Positions 8,179-17,405 of a stretch of DNA of 64,000 bases are shown here, piece after piece. Positions within the stretch are counted from its first letter, which is position 1, and each line of letters starts with the position of its first letter. The translations under genes were made by a program, and so were the position numbers. Below the pieces are notes generated by a model, which worked only from the letters and a program-made list of their open reading frames with translations, was not told the origin of the DNA and searched no databases. The stretch lies in NCBI GenBank assembly GCA_020438105.1, contig JAGQVE010000007.1, positions 1 to 64,000 on the forward strand, read 5' to 3'. The stretch is from Bacteroidales bacterium (lineage in GTDB: Bacteria > Bacteroidota > Bacteroidia > Bacteroidales > JAADJA01).

Positions 8179-8724
8179 TTAGGTGAGGTTAAACATTTCG
8201 GGATGTTTGGCTCCTCGCCCCCGATAGAAATCTTCAACGATTTTAAAATCTTCTTCAAAATTTCCGGTGGGTGTAAAAATCTGCTCAACTCCTGCTTCTT
8301 TCCTTTTGTAATCTAAAATACCCAATGCAATCGGCACATTGGCTTTGAGAGCGATATAATAAAAGCCTTTTTTCCATTTTGGGTTTAGCCTTCGGGTGCC
8401 TTCCGGGGTAATGGTTATATAAAGGGATTTATGCTGATCGAACAGGTCGGCAACGTAATCAACAAGCCGGGAACTTTTACCCCTGTCTACCGGGATGCCT
8501 CCCAACCCTTTCAGCAGCGACCCCAAAGGAAAAGCAAACATCTCCTTTTTAATTAAAAATTTAACTTTGAGCCCCAGGGCAAACCACGCGAGCCGTCCGA
8601 TAACAAAATCCCACATACTTGTATGTGGGGCCACAACTACAACACATTTTTTCAAATCGGCCGGGATCCCTCCGATCACTTTCCAGCCCCAAAGTCCCAA
8701 AATTATTTTTGATAATATTCTCAT
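8179..8724 (-). CDS. PlsC-like lysophospholipid acyltransferase
   Basis: 181 aa. The acyltransferase motif HTSMWD (H-x4-D) sits in VVAPHTSMWDF near residue 33, and ITPEGTRR is the lysophosphatidate-binding motif III about 75 residues later, so the family is clear. It should transfer an acyl chain to a lysophospholipid or related lipid at the inner face of the membrane. It is shorter than canonical PlsC (about 240 aa) and resembles the compact glycerol acyltransferase form. The ATG overlaps the dnaX stop (TAATG arrangement), so it is translated from the dnaX mRNA. Its exact acceptor lipid is unknown. Confidence 0.8.
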   Translation of the reverse strand: MRILSKIILGLWGWKVIGGIPADLKKCVVVVAPHTSMWDFVIGRLAWFALGLKVKFLIKKEMFAFPLGSLLKGLGGIPVDRGKSSRLVDYVADLFDQHKSLYITITPEGTRRLNPKWKKGFYYIALKANVPIALGILDYKRKEAGVEQIFTPTGNFEEDFKIVEDFYRGRGAKHPEMFNLT

Positions 8725-10439
8725 TAAAAGTCAATTTCCAGATCCAATTGGTCTTTTAGTTTTTTTAGTGCAGGATTTTTATCCGCCATCCTGTTAAATT
8801 TCTCCTGGGGTGTATAGGGTTTTTTCTCTTCTGTATTCTCATTTACAATCACCTCCAGCTGAATCTGCCAGTTATTCAACGTCTCTCTCAACCCTGGCAA
8901 TATATCAAGCTTTCGGTCATCGATCTCACTTTTCTGAATTTTATTATCCACTGCAAAATGAACCTTAAATTTTCCCTGAAGTACGGGTTGATTCTTGGTT
9001 AAAGTTGAATGGAAGTTTTTATCACGGGCAAAAGAATCTGTAAGTGTTTTCCAGGCTTCAATAAGTTTAACCTGATCAAATTCATCTGCAGGTTTCCCAC
9101 TTAAATCTTCTGCATCGGCTTCATCCGTTTTTTTTTTGTCGTGTTGATGATTTTTAATGGAAATCGTACCAGGTACTGATGGCCTTGACACTGCCGGATT
9201 AGAAGTGGTCTGCGCAGGTACAACAGGTGAAGTTGGTTTAGTTACAGGCTCAGGGGCCGGCTTCGGTTTTTCGGTATTTACTGAAGTAGTCTGTTTTGGT
9301 TTACTTTCAGTTTTTAACTGAATAATTGGCTCTGCTTTTGAACCGGGCTTAGCCAGCGTACACATCTGCATTAATGCCAATTCAAGGTGCAGTTTTTTAT
9401 TATTGCTGCTTTTGTATTCAATATCACATCTATTTCCAATATCAAGGGATTTCAGCAGAAACTCAACGGAACAACTTCTTGACTGGTCCAGGTATCTTTG
9501 TTTAATACTACCTCCTACTTCCAGCAAATCAATGGTTTGCGGATCTTTCCCAACCAACAGGTTTCTTAAATGCTCACCAAAACCAATGAGGAAATGCTGG
9601 CCATCAAAGCCATTATCGATGATATCATTTATTATTAAAAGGGTGCTTACAATATCTCCCAACAAGATCGCATCAACAAGCTTAAAATAATAGTCGTAAT
9701 CGAGCACATTCAGGTTTTCGATTACATTTTTATAAGTGATGTTTTTACCACTAAAGCTAATGATCTGATCAAATATCGAGAGGGCGTCTCGCAAGGCACC
9801 GTCAGATTTTTGAGCGATGATGTGCAATGCATCCGGCTCGGCAGTTACACTCTCTTTATTTGCTACATAGCTCAGATGCGTTGCAATATCCTCGACAGTG
9901 ATTCTTTTGAAATCATAAATCTGGCAACGTGAGAGAATGGTTGGGATAATTTTATGCTTTTCAGTGGTTGCAAGGATAAACTTAGCATAAGCAGGTGGCT
10001 CTTCCAGGGTTTTCAAAAATGCATTAAACGCCGCCGATGACAACATATGCACCTCATCGATGATGTATACCTTATATTTACCAACCTGGGGTGGTATCCG
10101 CACCTGGTCAACCAAATTTCGAATATCCTCAACCGAATTATTGGAAGCAGCATCCAGTTCGTGAATATTGAAAGAGGCATTGTTATTGAAAGATGTACAG
10201 GATTCGCATTCGTTACAAGCTTCGAGGTTTTCAGAAGGATTAAAACAGTTGATGGTTTTGGCAAGGATCCTTGCACAGGTTGTTTTACCCACACCCCTTG
10301 GTCCGCAAAATAAAAATGCCTGGGCAAGGTGATTGCTTTTTATCGCATTTTTGAGTGTTCTGGTAATACTCTCCTGCCCTACAACCGTATCAAAAGTTTG
10401 AGGCCTGTATTTTCTAGCTGAAACAACAAAGTTTTCCAT
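8724..10439 (-). CDS. dnaX: DNA polymerase III subunit gamma/tau
   Basis: 571 aa clamp-loader ATPase. The N-terminal YRPQTFDTVVGQ motif is followed by Walker A GPRGVGKTT (46-53), zinc-binding cysteines C65, C75, C78 and C81, Walker B YIIDEVHM, the SRCQIYDF sensor/arginine-finger region, and a lid domain up to about 360. The region from about 370 to 470 is a proline/threonine/lysine-rich linker, and the C-terminal tail should bind other holoenzyme subunits. An A-rich run occurs in the linker (plus strand 9129-9138, T-rich), but I do not claim programmed frameshifting. The PlsC-like gene is translationally coupled downstream. Confidence 0.93.
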   Translation of the reverse strand: MENFVVSARKYRPQTFDTVVGQESITRTLKNAIKSNHLAQAFLFCGPRGVGKTTCARILAKTINCFNPSENLEACNECESCTSFNNNASFNIHELDAASNNSVEDIRNLVDQVRIPPQVGKYKVYIIDEVHMLSSAAFNAFLKTLEEPPAYAKFILATTEKHKIIPTILSRCQIYDFKRITVEDIATHLSYVANKESVTAEPDALHIIAQKSDGALRDALSIFDQIISFSGKNITYKNVIENLNVLDYDYYFKLVDAILLGDIVSTLLIINDIIDNGFDGQHFLIGFGEHLRNLLVGKDPQTIDLLEVGGSIKQRYLDQSRSCSVEFLLKSLDIGNRCDIEYKSSNNKKLHLELALMQMCTLAKPGSKAEPIIQLKTESKPKQTTSVNTEKPKPAPEPVTKPTSPVVPAQTTSNPAVSRPSVPGTISIKNHQHDKKKTDEADAEDLSGKPADEFDQVKLIEAWKTLTDSFARDKNFHSTLTKNQPVLQGKFKVHFAVDNKIQKSEIDDRKLDILPGLRETLNNWQIQLEVIVNENTEEKKPYTPQEKFNRMADKNPALKKLKDQLDLEIDF

Positions 10440-10467
10440 GAATTATCCCGTTTCCAAAAATGTTGGC

Positions 10468-10501
10468 CAAAATTACAAACTTTTTCCGGCCTTTTGTCCA
10501 A
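10468..10501 (-). promoter_or_regulatory. Probable dnaX promoter
   Basis: On the minus strand TTG (complement of 10499-10501) and TAATTTTG (complement of 10468-10475) are 23 bp apart, at the long limit of the Bacteroidota pattern. The -7 element lies 28 bp before the dnaX start. Confidence 0.45.
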
Positions 10502-10575
10502 TACCGGCTGATGTTGAAAAGTTTTGCAAATGGTATACAAATTCTTACGAAATTTGAAGCATAAAGCATATCATC

Positions 10576-13500
10576 ATGAAATATTTAGTTACCCTCATTT
10601 TAACAGTTTGTTTTTTATCATATCAAATCAATTTTGCCACCAATATATCGGGCCAGGGACAAAACAGCCAGGAAAAAGGTGTTTTAGACTGGACCATTGT
10701 AGCCAGCTACGATATTCCCGGCAAAGCTTCCGGTTTAGCCTGGGACGGAACATACATTTATTTCGGTATTTATGGTGCCAATGGCGACCAGGTTTATCAG
10801 TTTGATCCTGCCGATGGTAGTTATACTTTGCTTTTTACAAATCCTTCAATAAATGATTCATACGGTATGACCTTCGATGGCACCAATTTGTGGATAACCG
10901 ACCATGGATTGAGCTCCACTGTACCGGCTTATGCAATGGAGCTTGATTTTGCAGGAAATACGGTTTCTCAATTTGACCTACCCGATCATTATATGTCAGG
11001 GATCGCTTATGATAATGGTGATTTTTGGGTTGCTACTTATTATCCAAATCCAGGAACAATATACAAGGTAGATGCCTCGGGATTAGTGATCACTTCATTT
11101 CAGTCGCCCGACGAACAACCCTGGGATTTATGTGTGGAAGGGGATAACCTATGGGTAGCTGATTACGATGGAAATATGCTATATAAAATTGATCAAAGCG
11201 GAAATCTCCTGGAAAGCCACGATTGTGAAAACATCAAACCTTCAGGAGTTGTTTTTGATGGACAATATTTATGGTATGTGGATGGGCAATTATCGTCCAA
11301 CAGCACCCTTTATAAGGTAGATTTGGCAGGTGGAGGAACACCCCAAATCAACGTCCCTGTTACTGCTTACGATTATGGAGTTGTTACCATCGGAGATTCA
11401 GTAACGTGGAATTGCCAGGTTCAAAACACGGGAATTGCTGATCTGGAAATTACAGGTTTAGTAATTCAGAATGCCGTACCTATATTTAATTCCCAGGCTT
11501 TTCCGCTTGCAATCGCACCTGGCAATTTTGAGTCTATTGACCTGAAATATAAACCCTCCGAAACAGGAACCCTTTCTACCACCGTAACGGTGCAGTCAAA
11601 TGATCCGGTAACAACAGAAGTTGAACTGGAGATAACCGGCACTGCTGTATTTGAAGGTCCGCATATAAATGTACCTGTGCAAACCCATAATTGGGGAACC
11701 ATCCGGCTCAATGCCAACAAACGTTGGTTTTGTACCATAAATAATGATGGTGATCAGTCGTTAGAAATCAGTGATATTACTTTTGCTGATCCGGCCTTCT
11801 ATCTTGAAGACAATTTCCCTTTGCCTATGAATGTTCCGGTTTTAGGATCTGTGGATATTGGCTTTTGGTTTCATCCTGAAGAAGCAAGCAGTTTCAGTGG
11901 AGTAGCCTCCATTGCTCACAACGACCCAAGCCAGGGCGATATTGAAATCACACTTTCAGGTGCAGCTCTTGAAGATGAGTATCCCATCGGTGAAAACTTC
12001 TGGAATTACCAAATCAATACGAGTTTTGATAACAGTGTAAAAGCCATCGGACCTTTAAATGATATCAATGATGATGGTGTAAGCGAAGTCATCGTTTGTT
12101 CTGAAGATGATTTTGTCAGATGTTTTAACGGCAATTCACACGCTTTGGCAGATATCATGTGGCAAAATGAAGCCGGATCTGTGTATGGTCAAAATGGGCT
12201 TACTACCATTGAAGATATTAACGCTGATGGTTACCAGGATGTGATTGTCGGATTGGTGGGTGGCGTTAGAGCTATAAAAGCCCTTTCAGGTAAAACCGGT
12301 CAGCAATTGTGGATTTACGACACGCACAATTATGGTGGTGGCGGATGGGTATACCAGGTTTATTGCAAGTATGATTACAACAATGATGGGGTTTCGGATG
12401 TGCTTGCCTCCACCGGGAATGATGGCAGCAATTCTGGTCCTAAAAGAATATTCTGTCTCGACGGAACAGATGGTTCTGTAATCTGGGACACCTATACGGA
12501 TGGCCCCAATTTCTCAGTGATCGGAGCTGCTGATTTTACCGGTGACAATATTCCCGATGCCATTGGTGGTTCATCCAATAATGGTGAAACAGAAGGAAAA
12601 GTATATGGGATCAATGGAAGCAACGGCGCAATTGTTTGGACATTTAATACTTCAGGAACATCAGTTTGGGCACTTGAGCAACTTGATGATGGCACAGGCG
12701 ACGATGTTAAAGACGTTGTTGCTGCTGATTTTGGCGGCAATTATTATTTTTTGAATGCCACCAATGGTGTAGTATTTCAGAATGGATCAGTGGGCTCGGC
12801 TATCATGCTCCGGGCCGAAAGGCTTGACGATGTTAATGGAAACGGATCAGCAGATATTGCTTTTGCAAGCAGCAGCACCAATGCAGTGGTAGTTGATGGC
12901 ACCACCGGTCAAAATATATGGCTGACCTCCCTTGCCGATAAATGCTGGAATATTGACCGTATTCCTGATGTTAGCGGAGATGGCATCAATGATTTGATAG
13001 CAGGAACCTTATTTGGAAGTAATTTCGTGTATTTTCTGGATGGAACGAATGGGGATCAGCTATATAGTACCAATTATGGTGAACCTGTTGACGGGATTGG
13101 CGCAATACCGGATATCAACGGGGATGGATCCTGGGAAATGGTTGTCGGTGGCCGGTTGGGCACGTTGACTTGTATTTCGGGGGGATTGAATAGCGCTTTG
13201 ATTTTAGCAGATTTTATTGCTGATACCACATTTGGATTGGTTCCCTTTGATGTGGAATTTATTGACCTCTCAACAGGTAGCATAACCAGCTGGGAATGGG
13301 ATTTTGAAAATGATGGTACCATCGACTCATACGAGCAAAATCCGGTACATACTTATACCTCTACCGGCATTTTCTCGGTAAGTTTAACTGTTAGTGATGG
13401 ATCAAACACTAATACCATCGTAAAAGAAGATTATATCATTGCGGATACAGCGGTTGGTATCAATATCAATGAGGCCTCTTTGTCGTTAACAGCCTCGCCA

Positions 13501-13746
13501 AATCCTTTTACAAATAGCACTCAAATTATTATAAGGGGTGCAATTAACGAAAGTACAAGTGTAAAAATCTATGATCAATCCGGTCGGTTTATTTGCAATT
13601 TACAGCCAATTAAATCCACTGATGAATTCCAAATATTGGAATGGAATCGGCAAAATCAGGATGGGAATTTGGTAAAATCGGGAATATATTTTGTTAAAAT
13701 AAATGGCGGAAATGCTTATTCTGCGCTGAAATTAATAGTAAAATAG
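10576..13746 (+). CDS. Large secreted FG-GAP/PKD surface protein with T9SS sorting domain
   Basis: 1056 aa. A signal peptide (about 1-22) is followed by an NHL/SMP-30-like propeller region (about 40-250, repeats with WVADYDGN and LYKVD). Two HYDIN/choice-of-anchor-D-type Ig-like domains follow (about 258-350 and 360-450). FG-GAP/VCBS-like repeats span about 480-870, each with a calcium-type DxNxDG loop such as INDDGVSE, INADGYQD, YNNDGVSD, VSGDGIND and INGDGSWE. A PKD domain (about 880-955) carries WEWDFENDG, and the end is a type A T9SS sorting domain with SPNPF and FVKINGG. It should be exported to the cell surface or medium; the substrate is unknown. No catalytic motif is seen. A cluster of surface-related genes follows on the same strand. 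Confidence 0.85.
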   Translation: MKYLVTLILTVCFLSYQINFATNISGQGQNSQEKGVLDWTIVASYDIPGKASGLAWDGTYIYFGIYGANGDQVYQFDPADGSYTLLFTNPSINDSYGMTFDGTNLWITDHGLSSTVPAYAMELDFAGNTVSQFDLPDHYMSGIAYDNGDFWVATYYPNPGTIYKVDASGLVITSFQSPDEQPWDLCVEGDNLWVADYDGNMLYKIDQSGNLLESHDCENIKPSGVVFDGQYLWYVDGQLSSNSTLYKVDLAGGGTPQINVPVTAYDYGVVTIGDSVTWNCQVQNTGIADLEITGLVIQNAVPIFNSQAFPLAIAPGNFESIDLKYKPSETGTLSTTVTVQSNDPVTTEVELEITGTAVFEGPHINVPVQTHNWGTIRLNANKRWFCTINNDGDQSLEISDITFADPAFYLEDNFPLPMNVPVLGSVDIGFWFHPEEASSFSGVASIAHNDPSQGDIEITLSGAALEDEYPIGENFWNYQINTSFDNSVKAIGPLNDINDDGVSEVIVCSEDDFVRCFNGNSHALADIMWQNEAGSVYGQNGLTTIEDINADGYQDVIVGLVGGVRAIKALSGKTGQQLWIYDTHNYGGGGWVYQVYCKYDYNNDGVSDVLASTGNDGSNSGPKRIFCLDGTDGSVIWDTYTDGPNFSVIGAADFTGDNIPDAIGGSSNNGETEGKVYGINGSNGAIVWTFNTSGTSVWALEQLDDGTGDDVKDVVAADFGGNYYFLNATNGVVFQNGSVGSAIMLRAERLDDVNGNGSADIAFASSSTNAVVVDGTTGQNIWLTSLADKCWNIDRIPDVSGDGINDLIAGTLFGSNFVYFLDGTNGDQLYSTNYGEPVDGIGAIPDINGDGSWEMVVGGRLGTLTCISGGLNSALILADFIADTTFGLVPFDVEFIDLSTGSITSWEWDFENDGTIDSYEQNPVHTYTSTGIFSVSLTVSDGSNTNTIVKEDYIIADTAVGININEASLSLTASPNPFTNSTQIIIRGAINESTSVKIYDQSGRFICNLQPIKSTDEFQILEWNRQNQDGNLVKSGIYFVKINGGNAYSALKLIVK

Positions 13747-13854
13747 CCCTATAATTTCCAAGTTTTCCTAAATTTGGATTTTTTCCTATTTTTAGATTTA
13801 TTTTGGTAACTAAATAAATAGGTGCACGTAGTAGTGAGGTGTATTTTACCTAAT

Positions 13855-16197
13855 ATGGCTTTAATGTTGAGAATTCTGTTGATAGTGCTGGCTTTTACAG
13901 CCGCAACCACATATGCCCAGGACCTGGAATGGGGGATCATTAACTCTGATAATTCCCAATTACCAAATCAAACTATAAAATCTGCTGTCGTAGATAAGGA
14001 TGGCGCTTTATGGATTGGTACCTACATGGGAGGTATTGGTGTTTTACAAAATGATACCTGGACTATTTATAATACTTCAAATTCTGAATTACCCCACAAT
14101 TATGTTAACGCGATTGCAGTTGATAAAGACAACGTAAAATGGATCGGAACCGACGGTGGTGGTCTTGCCAGGTTTGATGGCACGAACTGGGAAATATTTA
14201 AAACTTCTAACTCAGGAATATCATCCAATGTGGTTATGACCATTTATTGTGATGAAGATGGAACTGTGTGGGTAGGAACTTATTTTGGGGGTCTTGCTGA
14301 GTATAGTAACGGAATTTGGACAATTTATAATGACGAAAACTCTCCGCTTTTGTCGAATAAGGTGGTAAGCATTGTTAAGGATAAAAACGGGCTTTTGTGG
14401 TTGGGAACACAAGGTGGTGGAATTGCTTCTTTTGATGGCACCAACTGGAATATTTACACCGAACGGAATTCAAAGCTTACCAATGATTACATCTATTCAA
14501 TTGCGATAGATAATGAAAATAAAAAATGGATAGGAACCGGAGGCGGTGGCCTAAATGTTTTTAATGACGTGTATTGGGTAAAATATAATGCAGCAAATTC
14601 AAGCCTTACGGATGATAACATAAGACCTATCGCTATTGATGAAAAGAACAGGGTTTGGATTGGTACCTACATAGGAGGCATAAATGTTTTTGACGGAAAA
14701 GCCTGGCAGGTATACGATTTTCAGAATAGCTCAATGCCGGATGACGAAATCACCTGTATGACCTACTTTGACAACTCTATTTACGTGGGTACAGAGCGAT
14801 CAGGACTGGTATCGGTCAAGGATAAGGAAATAGTTCCGGAGATTATTCCGGTTGTTGTTACCGACATTGAAACCAACGATGGTGAAGTAGTAGAAGCCAT
14901 AGAGGAAAAGCCTGTGGAAGAAGAAGTTATTGTGCCGGTTATAGTTCCTGATATTACAGTAGATCAAGAGGCAAAACCAGTGGTTGAGAAAACACCTAAA
15001 GAAAAGAAACCACAACCTGTACCGGTGGTGGCGCCAAAAGGTCAAAATAAGATCATCCTTGTAATGGACGCCGCTGATGTATATTTTGATCAGCACAAAC
15101 GAAACGATGAAATTAAAGCATTTTCGTATTTACTCAAACACAGGATAAAAGCAGATTTAACTTATGAAGTGAGGGTATTGATTTATTCAACCAATTATGA
15201 TGTAAGTCCAAGAAAGATAACGCTCACGGATGCCGAATTAAAAAAACTATTTACCAAAGAAGTTATTTATCTTGATGGAGAAAGCACTTTTACCGAAGGA
15301 ATTAAAAAGGCTTATAACCTTATCAAACTTGATTACGATCAAAATGGCAATAATCATGTGCTAGCTGCTACATGGAAATTTATCAGGGATGATGAAACAG
15401 CCAAGGTAGTGGTAAAAGACAATGTTGATAACCATTATATATTATTCTCGCTGATTGCTTTTAACACCGATGAAATGAAGCTTCGGCGAAAAATGCGTGA
15501 AATTGTCCCCAGAGGTGCCGGTCATTACTACGCCATTAATAAACCGGAGCTCATGGATAACCTTTCAGTAACCGGACAATTCGGACTTTCGCTTTTCCGT
15601 GGTGATGTGGATGCCAAAAAGAACATCGGACTTCCCGGGGTATTTGGGGTTGCCGGAAATAAACAACTTTTATCTACAGGCGTGATCAATGGCGGTGCAA
15701 AGTTACAGTTTAACATTGGGAAATTAACCGGCGAGAAAAACGGACAAAGTTTTAAAAACAATTATTTTGAGGGCTGTCTGAACTTCCAGGTGATTATGAA
15801 CCGGTGGATTAACAGAAATTTCAAATTTGAAAAATATCGCCCATATGCATTTGCGGGGATTGGATTTATTAACTATCATTCACTTTTGAGGAATGCAAAT
15901 GGAGAGGTTTTAAATGGTATTGGATATGATGTAGTTACAGATGATCCTGAATCAAATGGCAGCGATCCCTCTAAAACGGGCAATGTTACAGAAATTATTT
16001 TCCCGGTTGGTATTGGTGTTAATTACAAATTAAACGACAATTTTAATCTTGAACTGGAGGCATCTTCAAGGTATATTAACAGTGATAAACTGGATGCAAA
16101 GATTGCCTTAAGAGACGACAAATACTGGTTTTTCTCCGTTGGCATCACCTATAAAATGCATTCAAAGGAATTTATGGCCGATATCCTTAATAAATAA
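13855..16197 (+). CDS. Seven-bladed Reg_prop propeller fused to a vWA-like region and an outer-membrane barrel
   Basis: 780 aa from the ATG at 13855; a GTG at 13822 would add 11 residues before the signal peptide and is less likely. The signal peptide is MALMLRILLIVLAF to about 22. Residues 30-315 contain exactly seven two-component-propeller blades of about 43 aa, each with a W/Y-[IVL]-GT-x3-[GS]-G core (WIGTYMGG, WIGTDGGG, WVGTYFGG, WLGTQGGG, WIGTGGGG, WIGTYIGG, YVGTERSG). About 325-395 is a Val/Pro/Glu-rich linker. About 397-560 resembles a vWA fold (IILVMDAADVYFD, then STFTEGIKKAY) but lacks the DxSxS metal site. About 570-780 is a beta-barrel (FGLSLFRGDVD, SSRYINSDKLD, final aromatic strand) related to the protein at 45932-46705. 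It probably sits in the outer membrane with the propeller inside the periplasm. Function is unknown. Confidence 0.75.
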   Translation: MALMLRILLIVLAFTAATTYAQDLEWGIINSDNSQLPNQTIKSAVVDKDGALWIGTYMGGIGVLQNDTWTIYNTSNSELPHNYVNAIAVDKDNVKWIGTDGGGLARFDGTNWEIFKTSNSGISSNVVMTIYCDEDGTVWVGTYFGGLAEYSNGIWTIYNDENSPLLSNKVVSIVKDKNGLLWLGTQGGGIASFDGTNWNIYTERNSKLTNDYIYSIAIDNENKKWIGTGGGGLNVFNDVYWVKYNAANSSLTDDNIRPIAIDEKNRVWIGTYIGGINVFDGKAWQVYDFQNSSMPDDEITCMTYFDNSIYVGTERSGLVSVKDKEIVPEIIPVVVTDIETNDGEVVEAIEEKPVEEEVIVPVIVPDITVDQEAKPVVEKTPKEKKPQPVPVVAPKGQNKIILVMDAADVYFDQHKRNDEIKAFSYLLKHRIKADLTYEVRVLIYSTNYDVSPRKITLTDAELKKLFTKEVIYLDGESTFTEGIKKAYNLIKLDYDQNGNNHVLAATWKFIRDDETAKVVVKDNVDNHYILFSLIAFNTDEMKLRRKMREIVPRGAGHYYAINKPELMDNLSVTGQFGLSLFRGDVDAKKNIGLPGVFGVAGNKQLLSTGVINGGAKLQFNIGKLTGEKNGQSFKNNYFEGCLNFQVIMNRWINRNFKFEKYRPYAFAGIGFINYHSLLRNANGEVLNGIGYDVVTDDPESNGSDPSKTGNVTEIIFPVGIGVNYKLNDNFNLELEASSRYINSDKLDAKIALRDDKYWFFSVGITYKMHSKEFMADILNK

Positions 16198-16238
16198 GAA
16201 GGACTAAAATAACTTTCCAGAATTTCCGTTTATCCGGG

Positions 16239-17396
16239 GTGTTAATTCCAGATACTTTTCCATACAAATTAGCGATCTTTTTAATTTGGCTAATGCTGCC
16301 ATTTTATCTTTTGGCAGACCACAACATTGAGAAAAATCCACATGTAGTATATGATGTTTCAGTTATTGAGGATCATTACCGGGTGCAATATACTTTCAGA
16401 GATCCATTTAATAATCTGCAAAATTATTCGCTCAATATTCCGGTGGACGGAGCGAATAGGATGATCAGTAAATTTGGGATTCCAATGTGGATGTTTGAGC
16501 CATATATGGATACCAAAGAAAACCTGGAATATCGCAAGCAAGTTTTAAAGGATGGATTATTCAGGCTCAGTGAAAACACCATCGAAGTCGACAAAAGTGC
16601 AGTAGTGGAATATTATAGTGAATCGGTATGCCTTCCAATTGCCAGAATGATTGTGAGGTCATTGGGTGAATATGGCCTTGACACCCCACGAAACCGGGTA
16701 GAGTTCGCCATGCGTTTTGTCCAGGACATACCTTACGGAATCCCAACTTACGAGGACGAATCACGTCACTATGGAGGAGTTAGCCCGCCACCAAAATTAC
16801 TAATTGAAGGTTTTGGTGATTGCGACTCAAAAGTTTTACTTTTCGCAGGAATTATTGCGTATCTAATTCCTTCAGAGGATTTTATTTTTTTAAATCAGCA
16901 AAAACATGTTTTATCTGCAATTAAGGCAGCACCCGAAAAAGGATTGACCTTTGTGCGATTTGAAGGCGAAAAATTTCTGATCGCAGAAACGGCAGGACCG
17001 GGCAAAAGGATGCTTGGACAGGAAGGTCATTATTTTGAAGAAAAGTTTACTCCCGAAAAGTTATACATTAAGCCCAGGGAAATTCTGGCAAAAGCTGATC
17101 CATCCGAGAAAAAATCTGGTGTAAATCCCACAGCAGAGCAAATTGATCCAAAATCAATTATCCTTCAAAATGCATCCAACAAAAAAATTCAGTTTCAGAT
17201 AAGCCACGATCAAAATGAATGGCAAAATTTTGACCTGGAAGGGAATCAATCCGGTCAAATTGATTTTGAGAAAGGCATGTCGCTATTTATACGTTTCCGG
17301 GAGAGAAATAATTTTGCGGTTTACAGAATAATAACTGGTCATAGTTATACATTCATCTGGAACAATGTTAAACGCAAATGGGAAATTCAGACTTAA
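16239..17396 (+). CDS. Exported transglutaminase-like protein
   Basis: 385 aa from a GTG start 41 bp after the preceding barrel-fusion gene. A hydrophobic N-terminal segment (about 9-26, AIFLIWLMLPFYLLA) looks like a signal sequence; starting at the internal ATG (Met20) would destroy it. The core (about 145-260) shows a transglutaminase/cysteine-protease-like triad: GDCDSK with C195, KHVLSA with H223 and an acidic residue in IAETAGPG near 250. The C-terminal third (about 310-385) is a beta-rich domain with no recognised motif. It could cross-link, cleave or hydrolyse protein amides in the periplasm. Close spacing suggests an operon with the propeller-barrel protein. Fold assignment is moderately sure; activity is inferred. 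Confidence 0.65.
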   Translation: MLIPDTFPYKLAIFLIWLMLPFYLLADHNIEKNPHVVYDVSVIEDHYRVQYTFRDPFNNLQNYSLNIPVDGANRMISKFGIPMWMFEPYMDTKENLEYRKQVLKDGLFRLSENTIEVDKSAVVEYYSESVCLPIARMIVRSLGEYGLDTPRNRVEFAMRFVQDIPYGIPTYEDESRHYGGVSPPPKLLIEGFGDCDSKVLLFAGIIAYLIPSEDFIFLNQQKHVLSAIKAAPEKGLTFVRFEGEKFLIAETAGPGKRMLGQEGHYFEEKFTPEKLYIKPREILAKADPSEKKSGVNPTAEQIDPKSIILQNASNKKIQFQISHDQNEWQNFDLEGNQSGQIDFEKGMSLFIRFRERNNFAVYRIITGHSYTFIWNNVKRKWEIQT

Positions 17397-17405
17397 CTCA
17401 AATCC

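Noticed and set aside
9129..9138. Programmed frameshift site in dnaX
   Set aside because: The run of T on the plus strand (A-rich on the coding strand) is present, but no clear slippery heptamer plus stem was seen and the frame is continuous to a normal C-terminus.
13822..13854. GTG start extending the propeller fusion by 11 residues
   Set aside because: The extra residues precede a complete signal peptide and would impair export; the ATG at 13855 gives a canonical signal sequence.
14101..14800. Tandem DNA repeats of about 130 bp resembling a repeat array
   Set aside because: They are the coding sequence of the propeller blades and are diverged at DNA level, not a CRISPR or satellite array.
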